From positions 1 through 64,000 of the forward strand of contig JANQKV010000010.1 in NCBI GenBank assembly GCA_028280945.1: DNA of 64,000 nt, read 5' to 3'. Both the position numbers and the translations under genes were made by a program. Shown piece by piece: positions 26,301-34,244 of the stretch; within the stretch, counting starts at the first letter, position 1, and each line of letters opens with the position of its first letter. Under the pieces are notes generated by a model, which had not been told where the DNA came from, ran no database searches, and saw only the letters and a program-made list of their open reading frames with translations. This DNA is from Opitutaceae bacterium. Lineage in GTDB: Bacteria > Verrucomicrobiota > Verrucomicrobiia > Opitutales > Opitutaceae.

Positions 26301-27476
26301 GGCGAAAAGATCCACCGCGCCCGAGCCGGTGTTGGAGGATCCCGCGCGGTCGTCGAGCCGGGTCGAATTGCCGACTGCGAGAAGGTTGTCGATTTCGTAA
26401 GAAGCGGGGTAGGCCCGGGACAAGTCGAGGTTCAGGGACTCATTGCCGGAGGCGGCGACAAAAACGATGCCGGCATCCCGGGCCCGGCGGATGGCCTGCA
26501 GTTGGGATTGGCTGAAACCGCCTTCGACGCCGAGGGCACCATAGGAGGCGTTGATCACGTCGGCCCCCATATCGATGGCGTAGTTGATGCACTCGATCTC
26601 GTCGGAGGTGGAACCGGAGCCGTTGGGCCCGCCCAGGAACCTCAGGGGCATCAACTGAACCTGCCAGGCGACACCGGATCCCCCGACGCCATTGTTGCCG
26701 GCGGCTCCGACAATGCCGGAAACGTGGGTGCCGTGACCTTCCGCCGGTGGGTCGGTCGGATCGCCGGAGCCGTCGCGGGCATTGATGCCGTGCACATCGT
26801 CAACATAGCCATTGCGGTCGTCATCGCGGCCGTTACCGGCGATTTCACCCGAATTCACCCACAGATTGGGGGCAATGTCCTGATGGGTAAGGCGGGCGCC
26901 TGAATCGATGACCGCGACGATGACGTTGTCAGCGGAGGTGCGAATATCCCAGGCGTTCACCGAACCGATGTCCGCCCCGGCGGTGCCGCCGCTTTGGCCG
27001 GTGTTTTGGTGATGCCATTGTGAACCGTCGGCAAAATCGGGATCGTTGGGCGTGGCGATCGTCTGCTTGATGTAGTCGTATTCAACGAATCGATACAGTC
27101 CGGTCGCGGTGAGTTGAGCGCGGGCGTCGGCCACCCCCATGCTGGCCGGGACGTTGAGCACCCGCAGGCCGTCGATGCGGTCAAATTCACGATCGAGTGC
27201 GAAGCCGGCCGCCGATTCCGCGTTTTGCAAATCCGTGCTGGCGGCACCGGCTGCCGGGAGGGCGAGGATTTTGCGATCGGAGTAGCCCTGGGCCATTTCC
27301 TTGGCGGTGAACGGCGTTTCGATGTTTTCGCCCGCATCGTCCGGAGCGGCGAACCCGCTGGTCGTGAAAAGGACACCAAGGATGGCGGTGCAAATTCGCG
27401 AGCGAAGACCAAAGAAAGCGCAGGGCATGAGGGGCAAAGACCTGCGGAGGCGGGAGGTGTTCGAAAAAACTCTCAT
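23331..27476 (-). CDS. giant exported subtilisin-like protease with PPC domains, PQQ-type propeller and C-terminal repeats
   Basis: 1381 residues. Order: signal peptide to ~43; prodomain; S8 peptidase with Asp191 (AVIDSG), His248 (GHGTHVSG), Asn345 and Ser415 (GTSMASP); two PPC-like domains (about 480-730; RSLWYTWTA, RSLWYSWEA); a propeller of repeats like GDGKIYAFD and NLKWRVQT (about 745-1105); and two copies of a ~130-residue domain (23334-23717 and 23718-24125). The catalytic triad is complete. It is likely cell-surface or secreted and might couple sensing or binding by the propeller to proteolysis. Its ATG overlaps the stop of the TPR gene (ATGA, 27473-27476). It converges on glnK. No PEP-CTERM tail. 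Confidence 0.92.
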   Translation of the reverse strand: MRVFSNTSRLRRSLPLMPCAFFGLRSRICTAILGVLFTTSGFAAPDDAGENIETPFTAKEMAQGYSDRKILALPAAGAASTDLQNAESAAGFALDREFDRIDGLRVLNVPASMGVADARAQLTATGLYRFVEYDYIKQTIATPNDPDFADGSQWHHQNTGQSGGTAGADIGSVNAWDIRTSADNVIVAVIDSGARLTHQDIAPNLWVNSGEIAGNGRDDDRNGYVDDVHGINARDGSGDPTDPPAEGHGTHVSGIVGAAGNNGVGGSGVAWQVQLMPLRFLGGPNGSGSTSDEIECINYAIDMGADVINASYGALGVEGGFSQSQLQAIRRARDAGIVFVAASGNESLNLDLSRAYPASYEIDNLLAVGNSTRLDDRAGSSNTGSGAVDLFAPGSEIVSTSASDNTSTVSRSGTSMASPMVAGAVALLKAQFPQDDYRATINRLLRGTRESDDFVGHSITGGRLHVADALTTTDIRPFHDDFDDRAVLSGNIVKAKSSTAHATTESGEPAHAGRLSRSLWYTWTASASGEVSMDTRGSEGDTTIAVYTGNSLNSLTRIIDNDNESAGFLSSRVAFNAQVGATYHIAIDSTAAGLAMLNITTALANDAFASAQPLDGDAPLITTTNSSATSEPGEPLHVSGANRRSLWYSWEAPQSGRHQVSVYSQSVDTAVAVYTGSAVDNLTLIGASDDSGFANNNLNSLVDFSAVEDTIYYIAVDSLGAEEGELTLSITDALWQYATGDRADVSARRPTITNAPTVGPDGVIYASSSDGFFYALTPEGNLKWRVQTQGNMDSNGAALSPDGTLYFGTNQGVAYALNAETGSERWTSSAGSSAYFAGPAVAADGTVYFKQDEGLLRAHTADGQLLWTYAVTGEPSYSGPVVRLDGSIIFPANDGALHAVSPQGSRIWRYAAQREDGSDDTSGIFTSPAIDGAGNIYASTLNGTVFSVNSNGELRWVFRTPEPGENVSSSLALGDGRAYFASYGGYLYALDQANGNQVWRSSIEAQARASSPAIAADGSIVVGSYANKLFHFDRDGQLIRAWSAGNWFRSSPVLANGRIYVGNGDGKIYAFDLGGLGPAEVSERYPWPQYREGPENLGRATVEATIPQIDPDPNNPGRLVNLSVRNRTVRGTGALIAGFVLEGESGKELVVRGIGPTLADFGVAGNVEATELQVFSASDTVNPLETNRGWTSTSGDGRELGAFVLPDGSDDSVVRRDFDAGAFTAQVLPATVNTDPGVALVEIYDANTDDLSSRLVNLSARTRVEANGAVTVGFVLAGTTSRTLLVRAVGPGLEEFGVTGALPDPELTLLRGQTTQAGNDDWAGNASIIETSREVGAFPLNNSSADAALLTTLLPGAYTARVTAPDSQNGVVLVEVYLVAE

Positions 27477-27967
27477 GAGAGTTCGGCGAGCAGGTAGCGC
27501 AGGGTTCGTTGATGGGTCGTGATTCCCGGGTCCTCCGAAGTGTCGAGCAGGGTTCCCATGGCCAGCTGCAACGCCTCCTTGTGTCGACCCTGATCATGCC
27601 GTACGAGGGCCAAAAAGGCGGCGAATTCCGGCTGCTCCGGAAACTGGCGTTGGCCGGACTCCAAGGTATGGGCAGCCCGGTCGAGTTCCCCTTGGGTTCG
27701 CAGGGCTGCCCCCAACCCGATGAGGGCGCCGCTCTGTTCGTTGGGAGGCAGGCCGAGTGCGATGGCCCGTTCGTAGTGGGGCAGCGCTTTGGCGGTTTTG
27801 CCGAGCGAGTCCAAAGTCCATGCGAGTTGGTAGGCGATCTCAGCGACGTGGGGATAGGCTTCTGCCAAGTCTTCAATCTGCCCGAGGACCCCCGTCGTCT
27901 GTCCGCCATGTCGGGAACCGGTTATCGCATCCAGGGTGGGTTTCCACGGGGGAATCGACTCGTCCAT
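27473..27967 (-). CDS. TPR-repeat protein coupled to the subtilase gene
   Basis: 164 residues from the ATG at 27967; the frame extends further upstream but without conserved sequence. Three to four tetratricopeptide-like units are seen (AEIAYQLAWTLDSLGKTAKALPHYERAIAL, GALIGLGAALRTQGELDRAAHTL, AFLALVRHDQGRHKEALQLAM). No signal peptide. The stop overlaps the protease start, so the two are translated together. It may help folding, export or control of the protease; that is inference. Confidence 0.75.
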   Translation of the reverse strand: MDESIPPWKPTLDAITGSRHGGQTTGVLGQIEDLAEAYPHVAEIAYQLAWTLDSLGKTAKALPHYERAIALGLPPNEQSGALIGLGAALRTQGELDRAAHTLESGQRQFPEQPEFAAFLALVRHDQGRHKEALQLAMGTLLDTSEDPGITTHQRTLRYLLAELS

Positions 27968-28131
27968 GACTGCCAACGAGAAATAGCTCGGAGGGGAGTG
28001 CAAGGGAACTTGACCGGAAAACTGATCGATCGGTTGCGAAGACAATTGCAGCCTATACCTATATCCCTCCCGGAAACGAGCCGGAGTGTTCCGGCCCGTT
28101 GTTCCTCTCCCCATCCCATCCTTCAATTCAG

Positions 28132-28527
28132 ATGAAAAAACTGCTTCCCCTCCTCCTTGCCACCGCCGCCCTTCTGGCCGGCCCGCTTTCCCTGTCGGCC
28201 GCACACCACAAGGGTGACAAGAAAATGAAAACCGCCCCGGACACACTGATCCATGTGGTCACCGTTTCCTGGAAGGACGGTACGACCGAAGAACAGATCC
28301 AAGCCGCCTTGGACGGCGTGCACACGCTTGCCAAGGAATTCGACGGCATCACGCGGGTGTGGACCAAGACCTACAAGGCCCAAGGTGAACGCAGCCATGC
28401 CTTTGTCATGGAGTTCAAGAGCGTCGAAGCGCTCAAGGAGTATGCGGAAAGCGATGCCCAGCAAAAGTGGTATGAGGTCTACATTCCGATCCGGCATCGC
28501 AGCACCACGTTCGACATCATCAACTGA
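28132..28527 (+). CDS. small exported Dabb (stress-responsive A/B barrel) protein
   Basis: 131 residues from the ATG at 28132, which opens on a clean signal peptide (KKLLPLLLATAALLAGPLSLSA). The mature part has HVVTVSWKDGTTEEQIQAALDGV and HAFVMEFKSVEALKEYAES and ends with HRSTTFDI, the pattern of the dimeric alpha-beta barrel (Dabb) family. Function of such proteins is mostly unknown. It is divergent from the TPR-subtilase pair, 164 bases away, and ends with its own terminator. Confidence 0.85.
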   Translation: MKKLLPLLLATAALLAGPLSLSAAHHKGDKKMKTAPDTLIHVVTVSWKDGTTEEQIQAALDGVHTLAKEFDGITRVWTKTYKAQGERSHAFVMEFKSVEALKEYAESDAQQKWYEVYIPIRHRSTTFDIIN

Positions 28528-28553
28528 TTCACAGGCTGCCGCCAAGTGTTCCG

Positions 28554-28581
28554 AACCGGCCTCGTTTGAGGCCGGTTTTTT
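28554..28581 (+). terminator. rho-independent terminator after the Dabb gene
   Basis: AACCGGCCTC (28554-28563), loop GTTT, GAGGCCGGTT (28568-28577) and a T run: a textbook terminator. Confidence 0.9.
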
Positions 28582-28678
28582 GTGCAACTCTTGACCGGTT
28601 TGGCGGACCCCGCGAGTGACTCAACGATCAGCGTTGGCGCGTTGGCGGTTGATCCCAAATGAGACGGAATCCGAATTC

Positions 28679-30619
28679 ATGACTCCCCGTATTTCATTCA
28701 TGACCGCCAACTTCGTTGCCCGCGAAATCGGTTACCACATGTCCGATGGTTGGGCTCAAGGTGAGAACGCCACCAAGGAGGCCTTCAGCCCGATAGCGAC
28801 CTTTGAGGAGCGGTTCGAAACCATGTTGGTCGAGATCAAGGAACTGGGATTTTCGGCGATCGATTTATGGGCGGCCCACCTGCATTGGCACTGGGCGACC
28901 TTGGAACATATCGCGACGGCCAAGCGCCTCTTGGCTAAGCATGAAATTGAGGTTCGCGCCTATGCCGGCTGGGTTGGGGGGGATCTGGATGACCTGCGCG
29001 GTGCGTGTCGTTTCTGCCGGGAAATGGGAATTACCTACGTGAGTGGTTTCATGGCGGCGGTGGAGGATGCGGCCACCCGCGATGAAGCCGTGGCCATCCT
29101 GCGGGAGTTCGCCGTGCGTTACGGCATCGAGAACCATCCGGAAAAAAGCGTGGAGGAACTGGCGGCTCGGTTGGGCGAGGGCGCTGAAGATGTCGTGGGC
29201 ATTGCCTTTGACACCGGCTGGGCGGCGACCGGGGGATGGGATGCTCTCGACGGCATGAAGGTGCTGCAGGACCGCTTGTTTGCCGTTCACCTGAAAGAGG
29301 TGAAGGCCCCGCGGAGCGAAAAGACGGGCTTTCAGTTTATCGACATGGGTCATGAAACCTGTCGGATGGGAGACGGGATTGTCGGCCTGGAAGCCATCGT
29401 GAAATGGCTGAGTGAAATTGGGTTTCGTGGCCCGCTGTGTGTCGAGCACGAGCCGGAAGAGTTTGATCCGCGGGAAGACTGCAAGGAAGGGCTCAAGCAG
29501 GCGCTCCAATGGTGGGAAGAAGGAACTCCCGCCCCGGCCCATGAACCTTTGCGCGTGGCCGTGGTGGGCTGTGGCAACATCGCGGATGCCTACGGCGCGG
29601 CGTTGAGTGGGCGGCCGGAGATTTCGGTTTTGGGAGCCACTGATCTGGACCTCGAGCGTGCCAAGGCATGGGTGGATCAGTTTGGCGGCCAAGCCTACGA
29701 CTCCCTCGAAGCGCTCTTGGCGGATCCGCAGATTGAAGTTGTCGTGAATCTGACCATCCAGCACGCCCACGTCGAAGTGGTCACCAAGGCCCTGCAAGCA
29801 GGCAAGCACGTGCACTCGGAGAAGCCCTTGGCCCCGACCTTTGCCGAGGCCCGGACGCTGACGGCTTTGGCCGCGGAAAAGGGACTGCGCCTCAGTTGTG
29901 CACCCGTCACCTGGTTAGGTGAGGCGCAGCAGACCGCCTGGAAGATGGTGCGCGATGGCAAATTGGGAGCACCTCGCGCAGTCTACGCCGCAGTGGACTG
30001 GGCTCGTATTGAAACGTGGCATCCCAATCCCGGACCGTTTTATGCGACGGGTCCGGTCGGCGACGTCGGCGTTTATCCGATCAGCCTGTTGACGGCGTGG
30101 TTTGGCCCCGTGACCTCGGTGACGGCGGCGGGCGCAGTCGTGCTGCCAAACCGGAAGACATCGGATGGGAAACCGTTCGAGGTCACCATGACAGACTTTG
30201 CGGTCGCGGTGTTGGAGTTCGGCAACGGATTGCTCGTGCGTCTCAGCGCGAATTTTTACGTCGGTGCTCCGGCAGACCGGAGGGCCGGGCTGGAAATCCA
30301 CGGCGACGATGGTTCGATTCGCACCGAGTGGTTCGCTGCCAACGCCCCGCTGGAGTTTGGCAGGGTCAACGAAAGCTACCAGCCGGTCTTTCCCGCCCGT
30401 GATTCCGCCGGAGCCGGGGCGTGGTATGTCGATTGGAGTGCCGGAGTTGTTGAGCTTTGGCGTGCGTTGCGTGAAGGCCATGCCCATCCCACCAGCGGTG
30501 AACAAGCGGCCCACGTGGTCGAGGTCATCGAAGCGGTGGAGACGGCCGTGCAGACCGGTCAAAAGGTCACGCTCACCAGCACGTTCGCCGCACCTCCGCC
30601 GCTGGCTTGGGCGGAGTAG
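28679..30619 (+). CDS. fused sugar-phosphate isomerase/epimerase and Gfo/Idh/MocA oxidoreductase
   Basis: 646 residues from the ATG at 28679. Residues 1-285 form a xylose-isomerase-like TIM barrel (LGFSAIDLWAAHLHW, GIAFDTGW, VHLKEVK, PLCVEHEPE with the metal-binding acids). From ~290 a Gfo/Idh/MocA dehydrogenase follows with the Rossmann motif VAVVGCGNIADAY, the EKP motif (HSEKPLAP) and a C-terminal alpha/beta domain. The position of the usual catalytic His in GDVGVYP is Tyr. It probably oxidises a cyclitol or sugar and then isomerises it, as in inositol or glycoside catabolism. No frameshift or stop lies between the halves, so the fusion is real. It could serve the glycan locus although ~10 kb away. 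Confidence 0.87.
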   Translation: MTPRISFMTANFVAREIGYHMSDGWAQGENATKEAFSPIATFEERFETMLVEIKELGFSAIDLWAAHLHWHWATLEHIATAKRLLAKHEIEVRAYAGWVGGDLDDLRGACRFCREMGITYVSGFMAAVEDAATRDEAVAILREFAVRYGIENHPEKSVEELAARLGEGAEDVVGIAFDTGWAATGGWDALDGMKVLQDRLFAVHLKEVKAPRSEKTGFQFIDMGHETCRMGDGIVGLEAIVKWLSEIGFRGPLCVEHEPEEFDPREDCKEGLKQALQWWEEGTPAPAHEPLRVAVVGCGNIADAYGAALSGRPEISVLGATDLDLERAKAWVDQFGGQAYDSLEALLADPQIEVVVNLTIQHAHVEVVTKALQAGKHVHSEKPLAPTFAEARTLTALAAEKGLRLSCAPVTWLGEAQQTAWKMVRDGKLGAPRAVYAAVDWARIETWHPNPGPFYATGPVGDVGVYPISLLTAWFGPVTSVTAAGAVVLPNRKTSDGKPFEVTMTDFAVAVLEFGNGLLVRLSANFYVGAPADRRAGLEIHGDDGSIRTEWFAANAPLEFGRVNESYQPVFPARDSAGAGAWYVDWSAGVVELWRALREGHAHPTSGEQAAHVVEVIEAVETAVQTGQKVTLTSTFAAPPPLAWAE

Positions 30620-30645
30620 GCCAGGACCTCATCGATTCGCTGCGG

Positions 30646-32562
30646 CTACGAGTTGTCCTTGTTCGGCAGGGAGCGGCTGGTGATTTCTTCTTGCACGCGG
30701 GCCAGATAGTCGGCGAAGGGCTGGGTGCCTTCGTCGCCGCGGGCACGCGACCGAACGGACACAGCCTGCGTTTCCGCCTCCTTGGCCCCGAGAATCAGCA
30801 CATGAGGAATCTTTTCCAACTCGGCCCGACGAATCTTGGCGCCAAGTTTGTCCTGATGCTTGTCCAACTCCGCCCGGACGCCGGCGGCTCGTAGCTTCGT
30901 CAGCAGGTCGTTTCCATAGTCCATCAACTTCTCGCTGATCGGCAGCAGGCGCACCTGTTCCGGGGCGAGCCACAAGGGAAAGTCGCCATTGAAGTGCTCG
31001 ATCAGCACGCCGCAGAAACGTTCCAATGAGCCAAAGGGCGCACGGTGAATCATCACGGGACGGTGCGACTTGTTGTCCGCGCCGATGTAGGTCAGATCAA
31101 ACCGGACGGGGAGGCTGTAATCGACCTGCACGGTGCCCAGCTGCCATTCACGGCCGATCACATCTTTGACTACGAAGTCAATTTTGGGACCGTAGAAGGC
31201 GGCCTCGCCCGGTTCTTCGGTGAAGGGGACTCCCAGGGTTTTGGCTGCGTTGCGGCAGGCTTCCTCGGCCTTGTCCCAATCCGCAGCATCGCCGGTATAT
31301 TTGTCCGAGTCAGGATCGCGGAGTCCCACACGCACCCGGTAGTCGATCATACCGAGAGTGGAGAGCACAATCTTCACGAGTGACAAACAACCAATGACTT
31401 CGTCAGCCAATTGTTCTTCGGTGCAGAAAATATGGGCATCATCTTGGGTGAAACCACGGACTCGAGTCATGCCATTCAGCTCACCGGACTGCTCCCAGCG
31501 ATAGACGGTGCCAAATTCTGCGATTCGCACCGGCAGATCCCGGTAGGAGTGTGGCTCGGACGAGTATAGCTTAATATGGTGGGGGCAGTTCATTGGAGCC
31601 AACATGAACCCGTCCAAGATCTGGGTCGGGTCCATGGTGCGATCCGCCGGAATGGTTTCCTGCCCCGTGCGCCCGTTGATCTCGGCGGCGAGTTGGGGGG
31701 AAGTGGCCTCCATGCGAGCCGTCAAATCAGCGCAGGAACCGCCTTCTTCGGCAAAGCGTTTGAGATCATTAGGATCAGCGATGGCCGGGAACTGCGAGTC
31801 CTTGTAGTAAGGGAAGTGTCCGGAAACCTTGTAGAGGTCGAGTTTACCGATGTGAGGCGTGAAGACCTGAGCATAACCCTGTTTGCGAAGCTCTTCGCCG
31901 ATGAAATTCTGCAACTCTTGGCGAAGGATCGAACCCTTGGCCGTCCACAGTACCAATCCTTGCCCCACATCTTCGTCGATGACGAACAGCTTGAGGTCCT
32001 TACCGAGTCTGCGGTGGTCACGGGCGCGCGCCTGTTCGAGCTGCTCGAGGTATTCGGCGAGTTCGTCCTTGGTGGGGAAGGCAGTGCCGTAGATGCGCTG
32101 GAGTTGTTTGTTCTTCTCGTCGCCCCTATGGTAGGCACCGGCGACGGACAGCAGTTTGAAGGCTTTGATTTTCTTGGTGTAGCGCACGTGTGTGCCGGCG
32201 CAAAGGTCCATGAATTCCCCGTTTTCGTAAAACGAGACTTCCTCGCCTTCGGGAATGTCGGCGAGCCGACCCAGTTTGTAACGCTCCTGGCCTCGTGATT
32301 TGATGATCTCGATCGCCTCGTCGCGGGAAACCTCTTGGCGGCGAAACGCCTGGTTTTCTTTGATGACTTTGGCCATCTCGGCCTCGATCTTCTCGAGGTC
32401 CTCGGCGGTGAATTTGTGATCCAGATCGAAATCGTAATAGAAACCGGTGTCGGTCGGCGGCCCGATATCGAGCTTGGTCTCGGGGAAAAGACGCAGGACA
32501 GCGGTGGCCAGCACATGGGAACACGAGTGACGCAGTTCTTCGAGCGGAGTCATGGAGGACAT
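30646..32562 (-). CDS. thrS: threonyl-tRNA synthetase, without TGS domain and with an insertion
   Basis: 638 residues. It begins directly with the editing-associated SAD domain (HSCSHVLATAVLRLFP; ENGEFMDLCAGTHV), so the N-terminal TGS (ubiquitin-like) domain of most bacterial enzymes is absent. The catalytic core has PMNCPHH with the zinc Cys325, motif 2 (YRWEQSGELNGMTRVRGFTQDDAH) and the anticodon domain. Residues ~258-318, between SGHFPYYK and LAPMNCPHH, form an insertion not found in E. coli ThrRS. The editing residues are present. It lies 119 bases downstream of cysS on the same strand. Confidence 0.95.
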   Translation of the reverse strand: MSSMTPLEELRHSCSHVLATAVLRLFPETKLDIGPPTDTGFYYDFDLDHKFTAEDLEKIEAEMAKVIKENQAFRRQEVSRDEAIEIIKSRGQERYKLGRLADIPEGEEVSFYENGEFMDLCAGTHVRYTKKIKAFKLLSVAGAYHRGDEKNKQLQRIYGTAFPTKDELAEYLEQLEQARARDHRRLGKDLKLFVIDEDVGQGLVLWTAKGSILRQELQNFIGEELRKQGYAQVFTPHIGKLDLYKVSGHFPYYKDSQFPAIADPNDLKRFAEEGGSCADLTARMEATSPQLAAEINGRTGQETIPADRTMDPTQILDGFMLAPMNCPHHIKLYSSEPHSYRDLPVRIAEFGTVYRWEQSGELNGMTRVRGFTQDDAHIFCTEEQLADEVIGCLSLVKIVLSTLGMIDYRVRVGLRDPDSDKYTGDAADWDKAEEACRNAAKTLGVPFTEEPGEAAFYGPKIDFVVKDVIGREWQLGTVQVDYSLPVRFDLTYIGADNKSHRPVMIHRAPFGSLERFCGVLIEHFNGDFPLWLAPEQVRLLPISEKLMDYGNDLLTKLRAAGVRAELDKHQDKLGAKIRRAELEKIPHVLILGAKEAETQAVSVRSRARGDEGTQPFADYLARVQEEITSRSLPNKDNS

Positions 32563-32681
32563 GGCAGTATTTTGTTGTGGTCCGGCCTACGGACGCCGGC
32601 CCGATATGAAGTGAAACGGTGGTTAAACCACGAAGGGTAAGACCGACGCACGAACTTTTTTTGGTTCCGACTGCGGTCAGC

Positions 32682-34073
32682 TCAGCCCGCGGGCTCCAGA
32701 TCGTAACCATCCTTGCGGTCCTTCATGGTCCAGCCGGCGGCTTGGATCTCACCTCGCAGGGCATCGGCCGTCGGCCAATCCTTGGCCTGCTTGGCAGCCC
32801 AACGCTTTTCGGCGAGGGCGGTGACCTCGGCCGGAGCCTCGGAGACCGCCTGCTCGGGTTCGGTCAGATCGAAACCAAACGCGAACATCACCCGGTCGAA
32901 GGTTTCGGCGTCCACCCCATCCGGACCACGATTTACGATGCTGAAGAGTGCGCCCAGCGCGCCGGGTATATTTAAGTCATCGTGCAACGCGGCGAAAACG
33001 GGATCGAATAATGCGGTGTCGCCAGACTGATTCCCCAACTTTGCTCGGAATTGGCGAAGGTTTGCGAGGGCCTTCGCTGCGGCATGGAGCGAATCGAGCG
33101 TGAAGTTGAGCTGCTTTCGCGGATGCCCTGCGAGCAGGGCGTAGCGCACCGCCATCGGCGCATGACCCATCTCCGTGAGTTCGTCGAGGGTGTAGAGGTT
33201 GCCTAGCGACTTGCTCATCTTCTTACCATCCACCAGCAGGTGCTCACTGTGATACCAGTGACGGACGAACTTCACGCCATTGCAGCATTCACTCTGGGCG
33301 ATCTCGTTTTCGTGGTGGGGGAACAGCAGATCCACGCCGCCTGTGTGGAGGTCGAGGGTCAAACCGAGGTGTTTCCTGCTCATCGCGCTGCACTCGATGT
33401 GCCAGCCCGGACGACCCGGATCCTGGCCCTGAGGTCCCTCCCACTTGACCGCGCCGTCCTCGGGTTTCCAGGCCTTCCAGAGGGCGAAATCAGTGCCGTC
33501 TTCCTTTTCGTCAGCGTCGACACTCGCGGTGTCTTTTCCGGTGTTTCCTGCTGCGAGAGCGGAGCCTGGTTTCAACTCGCGTTCCTTTAATCGGGAGAGT
33601 CGGCCATATTCTGGGAACGAATCGACTTTGAAATAAACAGATCCATCCGCGGCGCGGTAGGCATGTCCCTTGTCCATGAGTACCTCGATCATGTTGATCT
33701 GCTCGGGGATGTGGTCGGTGGCGGCGGGTTCGACATGGGGTTCGAGGCAGCCCAAGGCCCGGCAATCGGCGGAGAACTTGTTCCACCACTTTTGCGTGAT
33801 TTCGCGCAGGGGGCGCTGCTCGAGCTTCGCCTGCCGAATGGTCTTGTCGTCAACGTCGGTGACGTTCCGCACATAGCGCACTTTGTCCGAACCGAATTGT
33901 AGTTCTAGCACGCGGCGAATCGTGTCGTTGATGATGAAGGTGCGGAAATTACCGATGTGGGCGGCCGCGTAGACGGTGGGGCCGCAATTATAGTAGCGCA
34001 CCACCCCGTCGGGTTGGGCGGCGGTGATGGGCCGGAGGGTTCGGGTGAAGGAGTCGTAGAGCTGCAGCGCCAT
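32682..34073 (-). CDS. cysS: cysteinyl-tRNA synthetase
   Basis: 463 residues. HIGN and KMSKS class I motifs, the zinc ligands Cys29 (YYNCGPTVY), Cys in WHIECSAMS and His/Glu in FPHHENE are all visible. Length is normal. It probably shares a transcript with thrS. The start faces hemB across a 171-base region holding a 21-bp palindrome. Confidence 0.97.
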   Translation of the reverse strand: MALQLYDSFTRTLRPITAAQPDGVVRYYNCGPTVYAAAHIGNFRTFIINDTIRRVLELQFGSDKVRYVRNVTDVDDKTIRQAKLEQRPLREITQKWWNKFSADCRALGCLEPHVEPAATDHIPEQINMIEVLMDKGHAYRAADGSVYFKVDSFPEYGRLSRLKERELKPGSALAAGNTGKDTASVDADEKEDGTDFALWKAWKPEDGAVKWEGPQGQDPGRPGWHIECSAMSRKHLGLTLDLHTGGVDLLFPHHENEIAQSECCNGVKFVRHWYHSEHLLVDGKKMSKSLGNLYTLDELTEMGHAPMAVRYALLAGHPRKQLNFTLDSLHAAAKALANLRQFRAKLGNQSGDTALFDPVFAALHDDLNIPGALGALFSIVNRGPDGVDAETFDRVMFAFGFDLTEPEQAVSEAPAEVTALAEKRWAAKQAKDWPTADALRGEIQAAGWTMKDRKDGYDLEPAG

Positions 34074-34155
34074 AAACGGAAGGACACCAAGGTGAACGGT
34101 TCTTCCCTCGAAAATCCAACCTCAATCTTTCCCTCTCGGGCTCCACCTCGTCATA

Positions 34156-34176
34156 ATGTCACCATTATGGTGACAT
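34156..34176. promoter_or_regulatory. perfect 21-bp inverted repeat between cysS and hemB
   Basis: ATGTCACCAT, central T, ATGGTGACAT. Ten-base arms without mismatch in a divergent intergenic region, 82 bases from the cysS start and 68 from the hemB start, make a strong operator candidate. Its inner 19 bases (TGTCAC...GTGACA) match the motif at 54945-54963. Confidence 0.6.
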
Positions 34177-34244
34177 CATGAGTGGGCCCTACGGACAGTT
34201 TTCGGGGTGGCAGTTTGAACCGCGGCGTGTAGAGGTGTCGGGCT

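Noticed and set aside
34100..34244. T-box or other riboswitch before cysS
   Set aside because: The leader is short, and I see no T-box sequence or specifier-loop structure; the only clear element is the palindrome.
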